Source of the DNA: Heracleum sosnowskyi
Taxonomy: Eukaryota > Streptophyta > Magnoliopsida > Apiales > Apiaceae
DNA: 64,000 nucleotides
Reading direction: 5' to 3'
NCBI GenBank assembly: GCA_030848705.1
Contig: CM061238.1
Span: 28,178,655 to 28,242,654, forward strand
Position numbers and translations under genes: made by a program. Below the pieces are notes generated by a model. It did not search any database and was not told the DNA's origin. It saw only the letters and a program-made list of their open reading frames with translations. This document shows positions 1 through 9,964 of the stretch, piece after piece (positions within the stretch are counted from its first letter, which is position 1; every line of letters starts with the position of its first letter).

Positions 1-15
1 ATCTCCCCCAATTTG
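1..15 (-). other. Polypurine tract of element A
   Basis: The minus strand reads AAATTGGGGGAGAT up to the window edge. The same GGGGGAGAT core precedes the 3' LTR of element B at 7216. It would prime plus-strand DNA synthesis, and it places the missing 3' LTR immediately before base 1. Confidence 0.75.
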
Positions 16-134
16 TTTTTATGGATAATAACTACAAATTTTCAAACTATACATGCTGACAACTTAAGTAACAAAGATCAAAATGAATACAAACATAGGT
101 GCTCCGGAATAAATGAGCAAATAGAAACATTTAC

Positions 135-1675
135 CTAGTTTTGAGCTTCAGTCTTTCTTTTCTTCCTTCTTTCTTCCTCTCCTTTGAGAGCTTCTGCTAC
201 ATGGTTTCCGAGGCTTTCCACCAGAGATACTTCCATGAGAGATAGTGCATCATCCTCAATTTCATCAATGTATTGTTGAACTGTTTTGGAGATACTCTGT
301 TGAGCATCCTGGAGATCTATCCACCTTTCTTGTCCAAAGATATAGACTCTAAATTTTAAGATGCCTTTATCCAACTTGAATCTCCTGCCAGGGAATGCAT
401 TTAGAGTAGACCTTCTTGCCCTGTCCAGCTTTTAGTCTTCACCCTTTCTCTTATTAATAATATCCTCAAGTTCAAAAGAACACAGCATCTCCAGATGATT
501 AGTTGATCCAACCACTGAGAAGTTCAATTCTTTCAACACACTGGTTCTGAGCTTGTGGAAACTATCAAAGTAGATTTCTTCCTTTCCATGTTTGATCCTG
601 AAAGGGTTCTCCAGCACACAAGGTTGAAAGTTTGGACCTTTACTTCTTCTACTGTTCAAATCCTTGCATGCATTCAACAGTTCAGCTTCCATTTATTCAA
701 CAGATTGATCATTTTCAGCTTTGGTGGTTCTCTCTTGACTTGACATGGCTTGCACTTCTTCATCAGGAAGATCATCTTCATAATCAGCTGCTTCTTCATC
801 AGAGTACTCCAATAGATGAGCAATATCAGCATCATCATGCAATGACCAGTCTCCATGTTTCTGATAAAATTCTTCATCTCTTTCAGTTTTGTATGCCAGA
901 ACATGTTCCATGACTTTATCAGGTACATTGTCATAACCTTGCATCAGATTTACCATTCTCTCTAAGATGAAATAGTCAATTCTCCTTGTGGCCATCCTCT
1001 GAATGCGTTTAAGATCTTCTGATACTTCATGTGAAGTCACCTCCATGGTAAAGTCTTTGAGAACAGCACTGACCTTGATTGATCAAACCAAAGAACATAC
1101 TGGATTGCTTCATCTTGACAATCCAACTTTACCTCAATATTCTTGACTCCTTGAGCTTCTTTTTCCAGAAGATCAAAAGAGCTGTATAATCTTGTTTGGA
1201 TTGGCCTCTTCAGTTTCCTACCAAGCCCTGTAGCTTTCTCCTTCCCTAAGTACTTTGTTTTTCCTTTCTTTGGCTTAGAAGTCTTCTCAGTTTCAGGTTC
1301 CTGTCTAGAAAACCAAGCTCTGGCTAAGGATTTAGTCCTTTTGGGCTTGACTAATTTCTTGGTTTCATCCTTGACAACATCTTCCATGACAGTGTCTTTC
1401 TTGACAATGTCTTTCATGACCGTATCTTCATCTTTGTTGACAGCATCTTTGGTGACAACATCTTTCTCAGCATTGATACTGTCAATAGCACACCTAAGTA
1501 TGCTTGCCTCCAAAGCTTCAATTATTTCACTCTCCCCTTCTTCTGTAGCAACATCATTTTTCTTTCCTTGCTTAGGGGCTTCTTCTTTGCTTGTATCCTG
1601 GGCTTGATTTTCAGTGTTCCCAGCAGTTGATCCACCAACATCCTTAACAACACCAGAACCTCCACTTCCATCCAA
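135..1675 (-). pseudogene. Element A third ORF, C-terminal part
   Basis: This is the distal part of the extra ORF of element A, in two frames. The upper segment (1037-1675) is charged and repetitive, with a run of KD(A/T/I)V-type repeats around 1360-1490, followed by a basic stretch rich in K and R. Below it (693-1046, 432-692 and 135-374) comes an acidic segment rich in D and E, and a final piece ending with a basic KGEEERRKKRK tail. No enzymatic motif is visible. Function unknown; the position matches the env-like region of Sireviruses, but I see no signal peptide or membrane segment. Breaks: a change of frame near 1675-1522, another near 1040, and in-frame stops near 690 and 432. Low sequence complexity makes homology calls unsafe. 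Confidence 0.55.
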
Positions 1676-3033
1676 TTCATCATCAACAAGAAAGTCATCA
1701 AATGCACAGCTCCACCTTGCTCAACTCTGTTAGCATTAGCTTTAGAAATTAACTTCTTCACTTTGGCGCTTAGCTTAACATTTCTCCTTGCCAATAGCTT
1801 CTGAATTTCTTTGACATCTAGGACTCTTTCCTTGTTGATTTTGGATTTGAGGATTACATTTAGCACTTTCATTACTGTCTTTGTCGCCATTCTTGAAGTG
1901 CCTTGCAAATCTAGATATACATACCTCTTGACACCTTCTTTTGAGACTACTCCATAACAGACACAGAATGGATCTAAATACACCTCTGGAAGTCTCTCTT
2001 TCATTAGATTCTGAAGTTGCACTTGTAATATTTCATTGAAGGTTGAGTTGTTTGCTTTAATCTTAGCCTTCATCACACTCAGCACCCTCACTTGTAGGTT
2101 TTGTAACAACTGCATGGTGATGAACATTGAGATTCCTGTGTTCAAGTACACATCAATTGCCCATCTTCTTTCTTCATTAATCTTCACACATACACTCACA
2201 ATTATATTCAGCAGAGTTGTTGAGATTTGAGCTCGAGTTAAACTTGGCCTCCTTATAACCTCCTCAATTACTCTGTAGAGTTGCTCATCCTTATTGTGTA
2301 GTGTACTCTCCTTGTAATCCACCATTAGGGCATTTGCCTCTTCCTGATCCATTTCAATTCCTTCAGTCCAAAAGGATGGTCCATGGCAGTATTCAGGCAA
2401 TTTCCCTTTGCCTTTTCCCAACTTATTCTGCTCCTCCTTTTCTCTCCACTTCTTCTGTAAAGCAGTTTCCTGAGGCTGTGAAGTTGGTTCCCTAATTGAT
2501 ACATGAGGGAGTATTGGCCTCTTTGATTTTGACTTTCCTTGCAGTTCCTCCAATACTTCTTTGGACATCAATACTGTCTCCCCATCAATTTCATATTCAA
2601 AAAGATTTCCAGCTTCACTTCCTTGGTGTTCTACAGGTTTCTCACCCTTTCCTCCTGACTCCCCCTTACTTGCAGACTCCCCCTTACTCCTTGACTCCCC
2701 CTTAGATACAGCCCCCCCCTGAGTTATTGCAGTATCAGGTACTTCTTGTACTTCAACACCTTGCTTTGGGACAGATTCTGATCTTACACTTTTCTCCCCC
2801 TTAGGTAAGTTGGCAGCATCAAGAGTTGCAGTTAAAAGCTGAATGGACTGCTGAATGCTAGAAAATCCACTGGCCACCATGGTAGACAAAATGTCAAGCT
2901 TGGTGTCCAGGGATAGACATTGATTCTCTAGGGCCTGCAATATGAAAGCAGTTTGAATAGAGGGGCCACCAGTTCTCAATCTTCTTGGAGGGGAAGGAAA
3001 AGAAAGGGGCTTGGAGGCTATGGGGGTTCTCAC
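1522..3033 (-). pseudogene. Element A third ORF, middle part (KGES repeats)
   Basis: This is a 503-codon stretch of the same extra ORF. Near residues 45-75 it has a probable coiled coil (LENQCLSLDTKLDILSTM). Near residues 110-135 it has tandem KGES repeats, which are encoded by reiterated AAGGGGGAG tracts resembling the element's polypurine tract. The second half is an ordered-looking, helix-rich region without a motif I recognise. The reading frame leaves the native one shortly before 1675, where the next segment takes over in another frame. Upstream neighbour: 3081-4920, the conserved N-terminal part. Function unknown. Confidence 0.6.
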
Positions 3034-3080
3034 ACTCTCAATGTTTTCTGAGTGATCTCATCACTCCTCACAGAAGAGCT

Positions 3081-4920
3081 CTAAAGGCCTAGTGCCTGAA
3101 CAGTGTGGGTTCCCTCAAGTTCACTCTGGACATGCTCAAGTTCCTCTCCTTTTGCCAGCTCATTTGGCTGCCTCTCATTTTTAGACTCAACTATCTTTTC
3201 TTTTATCTCTCTTTTCTTTTGCACACCCTCACTCATCCTAGATGCATGGGTATGAGCAGTACTTACATGCATTGAAAAAGATGGTTTAGAATGTACCTTT
3301 AGAAGTTGAGAGAGTGGCACATCATCATCAGAGGCATCCTCAATGAGAACTTCATCATAGTTGGGCTGTGAAGAGGTGACAGCAGCTTGTTCATGAATTT
3401 TAATGTCAGCTAATGGGTTGATAGTAGGTTTCACTGTAGCCGAGACAACAGGTTCTGTTGGGACAGCAAATTTGACTGCATCCTTGACATCAGGGTTGTC
3501 TTTGACAGCAACATTCACAGTGTCCTTGACAGCAACTGAGGCTGTGACAACATCTTCCCTAAGGTAAGATTCTCCTTGGAGATTGAACAAGGCACTGGCT
3601 ATTTTACTTTCTGGCAGAGTTGCACCTTGTTCTTTCCCAGTATTTGAAGGAGTGGTTTCCATCTCACTTTGAGAAATGGGTTCTTGTGGACCACTAGATG
3701 GGGGCTCATCCATGATTGGAGATGGATGATCAAAACCTGAAGGGTTAGGACTGTCCCTCTTCTAGGTTGTAGAGAAGAAACAAATGAATGAGTAGGGAAG
3801 GAAGAAGGTGAAAGAGGAGAAGAGAATATTAGCTGCTCCACAGATGGAATTTGTGAAGCATCAATAGGGGAAGAGATATCCTCACTGTGACCTGACTCCA
3901 TGTGTGTTTCTGCAAGTGGGGGTTTCTCGTGAGGTGAAACATGAGGTTGTGCAGACTCGGTACAGGGTGCCTTGGGAGACATGCCAGTTTCAATAGATGT
4001 CCCCTGTTGAGAAGGAACATCTAGGGAGGTGTTTAGTTCCCTATTTTCCTCTATAGTCTTTTGGGAGACTACAGGGTGGCTGACAGTGGTTTTGGTCCTC
4101 TTAGCTCTCTTCTTCTTAGGCTCAAGAGGAACCACTATGGGTTTTGTTTGACTACCTTCCTTATTTGCTGCACTAGGTGCAGGAACTTCCTCTTGACTCT
4201 CCGCACTACCACCAACATAAGTTTCTAGGGATCTTTTTCTGGATTCTTGCAAGGCTTGTCTCTGTACTTTGGGAAGTCTAGAGAACCTAGGCTGAATGTA
4301 TAGTGTAGAATGGGGGTTAACTGAATTTGGGTCTAATCCAGCCTCATCCTCAAGAGTGAAGGTTTCATACCCAGAGGGCAATGGAAAATCAAGGTTAGGC
4401 ACTTGATCAACCATGTGTTTAGTGAAACAGAGTGGAATGTGTGCATTTAAATTCTGTGAAGTGAGAGTTGTGTGTGTGTTTCTTTTCAAAATGCTGCAAA
4501 CCTCTGTATGAGGAGCATTTTCATCAAAATCACAGAAGGAAATAATATACAACATTAGAAAGCGAGGATAGAGATTTACCTTCTTACCTATGGCAACCTT
4601 GAGATGTGCCACGAGTATCTTTCCAACATCCACCTTGTACCCATGAACAAGGGAGTGGGTGAGCTTCTTGATGTAGGTGGGAATCTCATTCCATCCGGTG
4701 GTCTTTGTAGAGAACACCTTCACCATTGCATCAAAAATCATGCTCCATTCCTTTATGAGATACTTCCTGTCCATTTCACCAGAAGGGTACCACTTTGTTG
4801 TTCCCTCTTCAAGAATGGGTCCAGAATACCCAATTTTCAAGAAGAGCTTCTTCAAAGTCTCATCACTTGCAAGCTCTGTGTAGGTCTTTCCTGGTTCAAA
4901 CACAATTCCCAGAGCTGCAA
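3081..4920 (-). pseudogene. Element A third ORF, N-terminal conserved part
   Basis: This is the start-proximal part of the extra ORF (434 residues in the frame ending at 3599, then a second frame down to 3081). The first about 150 residues contain the block W-(x)-F-(x)-F-TK-T-(x)-IP-(x)-I-(x)-G-(x)-V-G followed by LYPRFLML. Element B has the matching block with FYPRFLQL at 9965-11290, so this is a real conserved domain of these elements. Beyond about residue 200 the protein is disordered, rich in P, S, T and E. Its natural start codon is missing because gag sequence is fused directly upstream at about 4920, next to a 28-bp tandem duplication. A frameshift lies near 3700. Function unknown. Confidence 0.7.
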
Positions 4921-5457
4921 TGAATCTGGAGTTCTGTGATAAGTTTACTAAATCTGGAGTTCTGTGATAAGTTTACTAAATCTCTCAAACATTTGAGTAA
5001 ATTCTTCACTGGAATTTGCCATGAAAGCTTCATACTGGGAGACAAGAATCTGTCTTTGGTTCTCCCTGACCTCTTCACTTCCTTCGCATAACAACTCGAT
5101 TTTGTTCTATATTTACTTAGCTGATGAGCATCCAATTACATTCCCACACATGACTTTATCCAAAGTGAGAGAATCAAGCAGAATGAGTTGCAAGTAGTCA
5201 TCCAGAACTATCTTTTCTTTTTCTGGCTCCAAAAACTCGGATGGCTTCTTGGCAACCCAATGTGATCGAATAACAACACCATCAACAGTCGAGGCTGCAA
5301 TTTCTTTCTGTGGTATGAAGGGACCATTCTCGAGAATTCCCATGTACAGTGGATTCACAGCTTTGATGTACAACAAGATTTTTCTTTTCCAAACATTGTA
5401 GTTCTCTTTATCAAAAGCTGGGATCTTGATACTACTTGATTTCTATATACCCGACAT
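4921..5457 (-). pseudogene. Element A gag, N-terminal remnant
   Basis: The frame starts with MSG at 5457-5455 and carries the N-terminal motif of plant copia Gag (NPLYMGILENGPFIP), comparable to NPLYIGVLENGPFVP in element B. After VIGCSSAK a small indel and stops occur around 5110. The next piece, in another frame, resembles the later Gag UBN2-type region (EGSEEVRENQ, FERFSKLI). The zinc knuckle is absent because the gene is cut at about 4920. Breaks: a stop at codon 5, a frameshift near 5110 and a deleted 3' half. Such a Gag could not package RNA. Confidence 0.75.
4924..4979. repeat. 28-bp tandem duplication at the deletion junction
   Basis: Two perfect 28-bp copies (4924-4951 and 4952-4979) lie where gag sequence meets the third ORF in element A. 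The length is not a multiple of three, so it shifts the frame. Confidence 0.9.
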
Positions 5458-5485
5458 GATCTTCAGATTTGTATATCAATTTGTT

Positions 5486-5497
5486 GTTCTGATACCA
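5486..5497 (-). other. Primer binding site of element A
   Basis: The minus strand reads TGGTATCAGAAC two bases inside the LTR end. This matches the initiator-Met tRNA type primer site used by plant copia elements (TGGTATCAGAGC) at all but one base. Confidence 0.85.
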
Positions 5498-5499
5498 GT

Positions 5500-6109
5500 T
5501 GTTGGTCCTCGAGTATTGCAGAAGGGGGGTTGAATGCAATACTGATAAAATTCAATCTATGCTTCAACAACTAAAACTAAGATTAAATCCTATCAGTAGA
5601 AGAAATGCAATCACAAGTAGTTTTCTCACAAAATAAATATTTTATTTATTTTGCAAAGAGTTGCTACAACCTTGAGAGAAAGTATGTTTTTCTCAAGCTT
5701 CGATTTCTCAAGTGATACACACTATCGAATGAGAGATAATATAAGTAAACTAATCCTATCTCTATCATCACGGGTCTGTGAAGCTGCTGTCATTTTCATG
5801 TGGCAGCTTTTTACAATTTGCCTACCCGTGTGTCTTACCCAAATTGCTATACAAACAGATTTATCATTACAGAAAAAGCAATCAAGATACATTCTATATT
5901 TAGCTAACACAATTCCAGTAGATGTTGATTTGTTATACTCTTGAATTGGTGAGCTTTGTCATGTGATCTCTCAAGCTTCTGTCGTAGTCTTGCAGACCTG
6001 ATGCAGTGTTGGGATACTGCAGCATGCCTGTTTCTTGAACATCCAAACTATCACATGTTTGATTGGGTAGATCCCCAATTCAAAGTTTATCCCTTTGAGA
6101 CAGTATCCT
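5500..6109 (-). repeat. 5' LTR of element A, interrupted
   Basis: It begins with TG at 5500 next to the primer binding site. A perfect 9-bp stem (5512-5520 with 5535-5543) encloses a G-rich loop (C-rich on the sense strand). At least 610 bp remain; the rest is cut off at 6110 by the LTR of element B. Outside the hairpin I see no extended similarity to the LTR of B, so the two are different families. Confidence 0.7.
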
Positions 6110-7215
6110 TGTTAGGTCCAAAGTATCGTAGAAGGGGGGGGGGGGGGGGTTGAATACGATACTCAGAAATAATTCAATTTCGTTCGCGGATAATTCATTC
6201 AGTTCAACTACGAAATCAAATACACCAAATCAAACCAAGAGTCGGGGAATATATCGTTTTATAAATATAAACCTCGAAGGGTGCTACAATTTCTAATCCG
6301 TAGATTAGCTTCAATGATTTTAAGGTTACACAAATTCAATACAACGATAAAATTCTGAGCACTATTAATTTCTCTGATAATTTTCTCCGGCTCAAACTTC
6401 TCTCTCAGTAATGTCTCTGTGAATTGCCTTAACTGAAAAAGACAATATCTTCTCTATGTATTAATTGCAATATTCTTTTAGAAAAACCATCAAACCAAAA
6501 GTAATGAATATTCTTGGCCGTTGGATCTTCATCAACCTGACAACAAAGTCACATCTTCCACCTGCTTTCTAAATTGAAAACTATCGAATGAATAAAGTTA
6601 ATATTTCCATTCGATGGTTTTTAATAAAAACTATCGAATGAAACATTAACTTATTTTAGTTTCCTTTATCTTTCATTCGATGGTTTTCTAAATAGAAAAA
6701 CCATCGAAATCTTTTCTTGTCCTTGACCTTTTAGAAAAGCTTCTGTACTCCAGGGTGTTTCAGTTTTAGACTGTATCAATTTATTTTGAGACGATAAAAC
6801 AACTTGATCTTTTTAAGTGCCGTCAACTAGTGCAACTGGTCTGGTTCACAGATGAATAACACTTGATCAATTCTTCTATGTCTTCAATTCAATGTTGCTG
6901 ATAAGTCCTTTGTCGATCTGGTTGCTTCAAATAAATCACTGGAATCCTGTGGTACTAACCCTAAATCATTCACATACTTCTGTAGTCTTGAAAGTCTTGA
7001 TTCTTTTGCTGTCACTGAGGCTTGAACATTTTCATGAACTTCTTTCCGTGACCTGTTTACAGACTTCAAGAATACATACCATATTTTGATTTTTTGAGTT
7101 TACCTTTTCTTCTTTGATTCTGGATTCATGTGCTTCTGTTAATACTATTGTCTGTCTTGTCCTTTGTTGAGTTGTAGTTATCTCTTTTACATCTTATGTT
7201 ACATTATGCTTTACA
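6110..7215 (-). repeat. 3' LTR of element B
   Basis: It begins TGTTAGG and ends CA directly before the polypurine tract. Near its inner sense end it has a 9-bp stem (6122-6130 with 6155-6163) whose loop contains 16 G; the other LTR has 7. At 6577-6710 it carries five copies of the word AAAC(T/C)ATCGA in alternating orientation, able to fold into hairpins, the same word that fills the spacer at 11830-12275. Confidence 0.93.
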
Positions 7216-7230
7216 ATCTCCCCCTATTTG
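7216..7230 (-). other. Polypurine tract of element B
   Basis: The minus strand reads AAATAGGGGGAGAT directly before the 3' LTR. It is the plus-strand primer site, with the same core as at position 1. Confidence 0.85.
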
Positions 7231-7609
7231 ATTGTATAGAGTTTGACAAGCAAATACTTCGAGGATAACTCAACTAACTAAGGAAACATTAAACTAATTA
7301 AAGTAAGACAACTTAATAATATTAAATGCATTCTGGATCAGATATATATACATTTCCAGATTTCATAAATCAAAAAACAATAAAACTTTATACATAGAAG
7401 TTGCTCCTCTAGTCTGAGCTGATAGTTCTTTTGTTATTTGCTTCTGTTCTTCAGTCCATTTCGATCTCACCTTCTTCAATGATTGGATCGGAGTTAGCAG
7501 CTTGATAATCAATCACTGATGGATAGTGCAATGGATCTCCAGGTTTAAGGATTGCTCCTTGGATGTGTCTTCCAATATATTCAACCTTTTGACCCACTCC
7601 AGCCCACAA
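7231..7609 (-). other. Untranslated 3' end of element B
   Basis: Noncoding AT-rich stretch between the third ORF and the polypurine tract. The part up to 7587 recurs at 19671-20027, which shows that the fragment there comes from another B copy. Confidence 0.7.
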
Positions 7610-8671
7610 CTATGCAATGTTAACATCTTTCTTGTTTAGCTTTGGCATGTTTGGTAGTCTGGTACACACTTCCAATCCTCTTTCCACTCTCTTCCTATAG
7701 TAAGGAACATTCTCCATTAGAAATTTTTGTAGAGTGTCGGCTGCTTTGTCCTTCTCCGTTGATGTGAATCCAGTAGATCTAAGATACTTCTCCACTGATA
7801 TAAGATAGTTGCTTGGATAGTCTTTCAGCTTGTCCTCAGTCAAATTGCAGATTCTGAACAAGTCATTCGTCATGAATCTAACCATTGGAGGATCTTCAGT
7901 AATCTCTGGACCGAATTTCATCAAGATCTCTTTAACATGCTCACGGAGCAGTTCATTTTGCCTTGTCGTCCTCTGAATCTTGATGAGCATCACCTGCAGT
8001 TCTGTGTATGTTCTCTGTTCAAAAAACTTAGTGGAAATCACAAAGGTACCTTTCTCAAGAAAGTTGATCAATATTTTCCAGGCACCGTTTGCTTTAACCC
8101 CAGCTTTCAGAAAGATCACAGTATTTCTTAGTGCTGTGAAGTAAGTATGATCATCAGGATTTGCACTTCTGATGTCCTGAATGATAACTTCCACCTCCGC
8201 ATTGTCGTTGACTTCTAATCCGTCTTCAACTCCACAAAAGGTTTTATAAGCCATCTCCCAGTCAATCCCTTGCTTCTTTGCCAAATCCATCATCTTCTTC
8301 TTCCTTACTTCAGCATACACCTTGAATCTTTTCAGCTTTTCACTCCTTAGAACTGCTTGTTGTCTTTCTTTCTCAGCTTGCCTGGCATCTCTTTCAGCTC
8401 TTTCAGCTTTTATTATCTCCAAGGTAGCTTCTTCTTCTAGTGACAGAGAATTTGCTTCTTCTTCCATATCATCATCCAAGATAGGATGTTCTATTGGCTC
8501 TTGATCATATGGCTCATGCTCCTCCTGAATTGGTTGCTCTTGCATGAATTCAAATTCCTCCTCACTCTCCTCTTCTTGTACCATGTTCTCAATCCAGTAC
8601 TGTCTAACTAGAATAGCTTCATTGGTTTCCCAAACTCCCCATCCAGTTGTTTGCCAACCTTCATTTGTCAC
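7610..8671 (-). pseudogene. Element B third ORF, C-terminal part
   Basis: A 353-codon open stretch at the end of the extra ORF. It opens with an acidic segment (residues 30-85, rich in E and D), then a long charged helix likely to be a coiled coil (AERAERDARQAEKERQQAV), then a mixed globular-looking region to the stop. It is in the same frame as 9965-11290 and 9137-9919, so it is the tail of one long protein of about 1,200 residues. It is separated from the middle part by a frameshift near 8670-8760, where a 22-bp tandem duplication (8664-8706) lies. No catalytic motif, signal peptide or membrane segment is visible. Function unknown. Confidence 0.6.
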
Positions 8672-8762
8672 TTCATTTGTCTCCGTTTGTCACTTCATTT
8701 GTCTCCCCTTCTCCAACTTTCTCCCCCTTAGTTGAGGAATCCTCGATGTAGTTGTCCTCATT

Positions 8763-9919
8763 TTAAAAGGTAGTAGAAGGACCGGGTTGTTGATTTGAAG
8801 GTCCAGATTGTTGGTTCCTCAACATATTCCAGATTGACTGTACCCCGTCACCTTGATTCTCCATGAACTCCATAATCTCCTTATTCATCTCATGCACAGA
8901 AGCTAGCTTCAGGTCAATGTCATCCAATCTCAGCTTGGTAGTCTTTTCAATTTTGTCCAATCTCTGGTTCAACTTAGACTCCACTCTAGAAAGGGTGTTC
9001 ATTGCATCTTTTACCCTAGCTTGACCATCCCGGATAACCAGAACGTCTTCTCTCAAAGCTTCTTGTCCTTGTTGCAGAGCATTAACTTCATTCATGAATC
9101 CATTTTTTAGTTCTTTGACGTCAGTCCTCAAGTCGACTAGTTCCTCCATTGCTCTAGTTCCTCCATTGCTTCCTTCTTCAAGGAGTCCACTGCTTGTTTA
9201 GTACCTGTTATAGTGCCAGATGCACTGCCTAAGACCCGATAAGTTCTTCTAGAATCAGCTGCAGCCAGGTCAACCTTCTCTTGAATAGTCTTTAAAGAAG
9301 CATTGGCTTGACTAGAGGAGATCCCTTGGTCAAAGGAAGGTCGTAGTGGAACCTTGAATAATGGATTTCCTTGCTTATCATGAACCGTCATCTCCTTGAG
9401 AGTGGATTGAACATGCATTTCTCTTTATGTAGGCAGTAGATCAATGTTTGGTAGGGTTAGGGTGTCACTCCTCACATTTGGCTCTGGGTGTACACTCAAC
9501 GTTTCTGTCGGTGTTTCACTCATCTTTTCTTTCTCACTCAGGCCAGGTGTAAGTGTTTGTGTTTCACTCAATCCTTTAGTGCTAGTTGTACCTGCAGAAG
9601 AAAACACCGTAGCCATCCTTAAGGAGGTCACCGGTGGTGCAATGGGGCTTCGCAAGTCCCCGTCCTTGGATAAACCAAGTTGCTGATCATCCGTAGATGA
9701 TGTATCCTTTGTAGGATATAGAGTTTGAATCTCTAGGAGGCTAGAATCAGGCTCTATTAACAACAGAGATCCTGAAACTTCCCCAATAGTCTGTGAAGAC
9801 TTTACCTCAGTTAACTCCTCAATTGAAATTGATTCATTGTCACCGAGTTGTCGATCCGCACCTACGTCAGACCCTTTACCCGCAGGATCCAGATATGTTC
9901 CATCTGGGGAGGTAGGCAA
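8763..9919 (-). pseudogene. Element B third ORF, middle part
   Basis: Three joined pieces of the extra ORF. 9425-9919 is a disordered S/T/P/E-rich segment. 9137-9418 is a mixed segment (KVPLRPSFDQGISSSQANAS). 8763-9149 is a coiled coil with regular hydrophobic spacing (VDLRTDVKELKNGF, LNQRLDKIEKTTKLRLDDI). A stop at 9425 and another at 9965 are in-frame. The shift to the third piece coincides with a 17-bp tandem duplication (9137-9153 and 9154-9170). The coiled coil suggests self-association or binding to a partner (inference). Confidence 0.6.
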
Positions 9920-9964
9920 TGACCCTTTAGATTTTGCATTTGGGTCAGAGCCTTCTCTCGACGT

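Larger units (their letters stand above)
1..6109 (-). mobile_element. Copia element A, Sirevirus-like, pol-deleted (partial)
   Basis: Read on the minus strand the order is LTR (from 5500), primer binding site, start of gag, then directly a long ORF of the kind that lies after pol in element B, then a polypurine tract at position 1. No protease, integrase or reverse transcriptase coding is present, so gag has been joined to the third ORF by an internal deletion near 4920. The window begins exactly at the polypurine tract, so the 3' LTR must lie just outside. The 5' LTR is cut at 6110 where element B starts. Family assignment rests on the architecture and on motifs shared with element B. The element is non-autonomous and its reading frames are broken. 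Confidence 0.8.

Noticed and set aside
2659..2701. Regular 18-bp repeats taken at first for a CRISPR-like or satellite array
   Set aside because: Only three short units inside a coding frame of a plant retroelement; they encode KGES repeats.
5651..5944. 97-codon plus-strand frame
   Set aside because: Lies within the LTR of element A, antisense to the element, with no recognisable motif.
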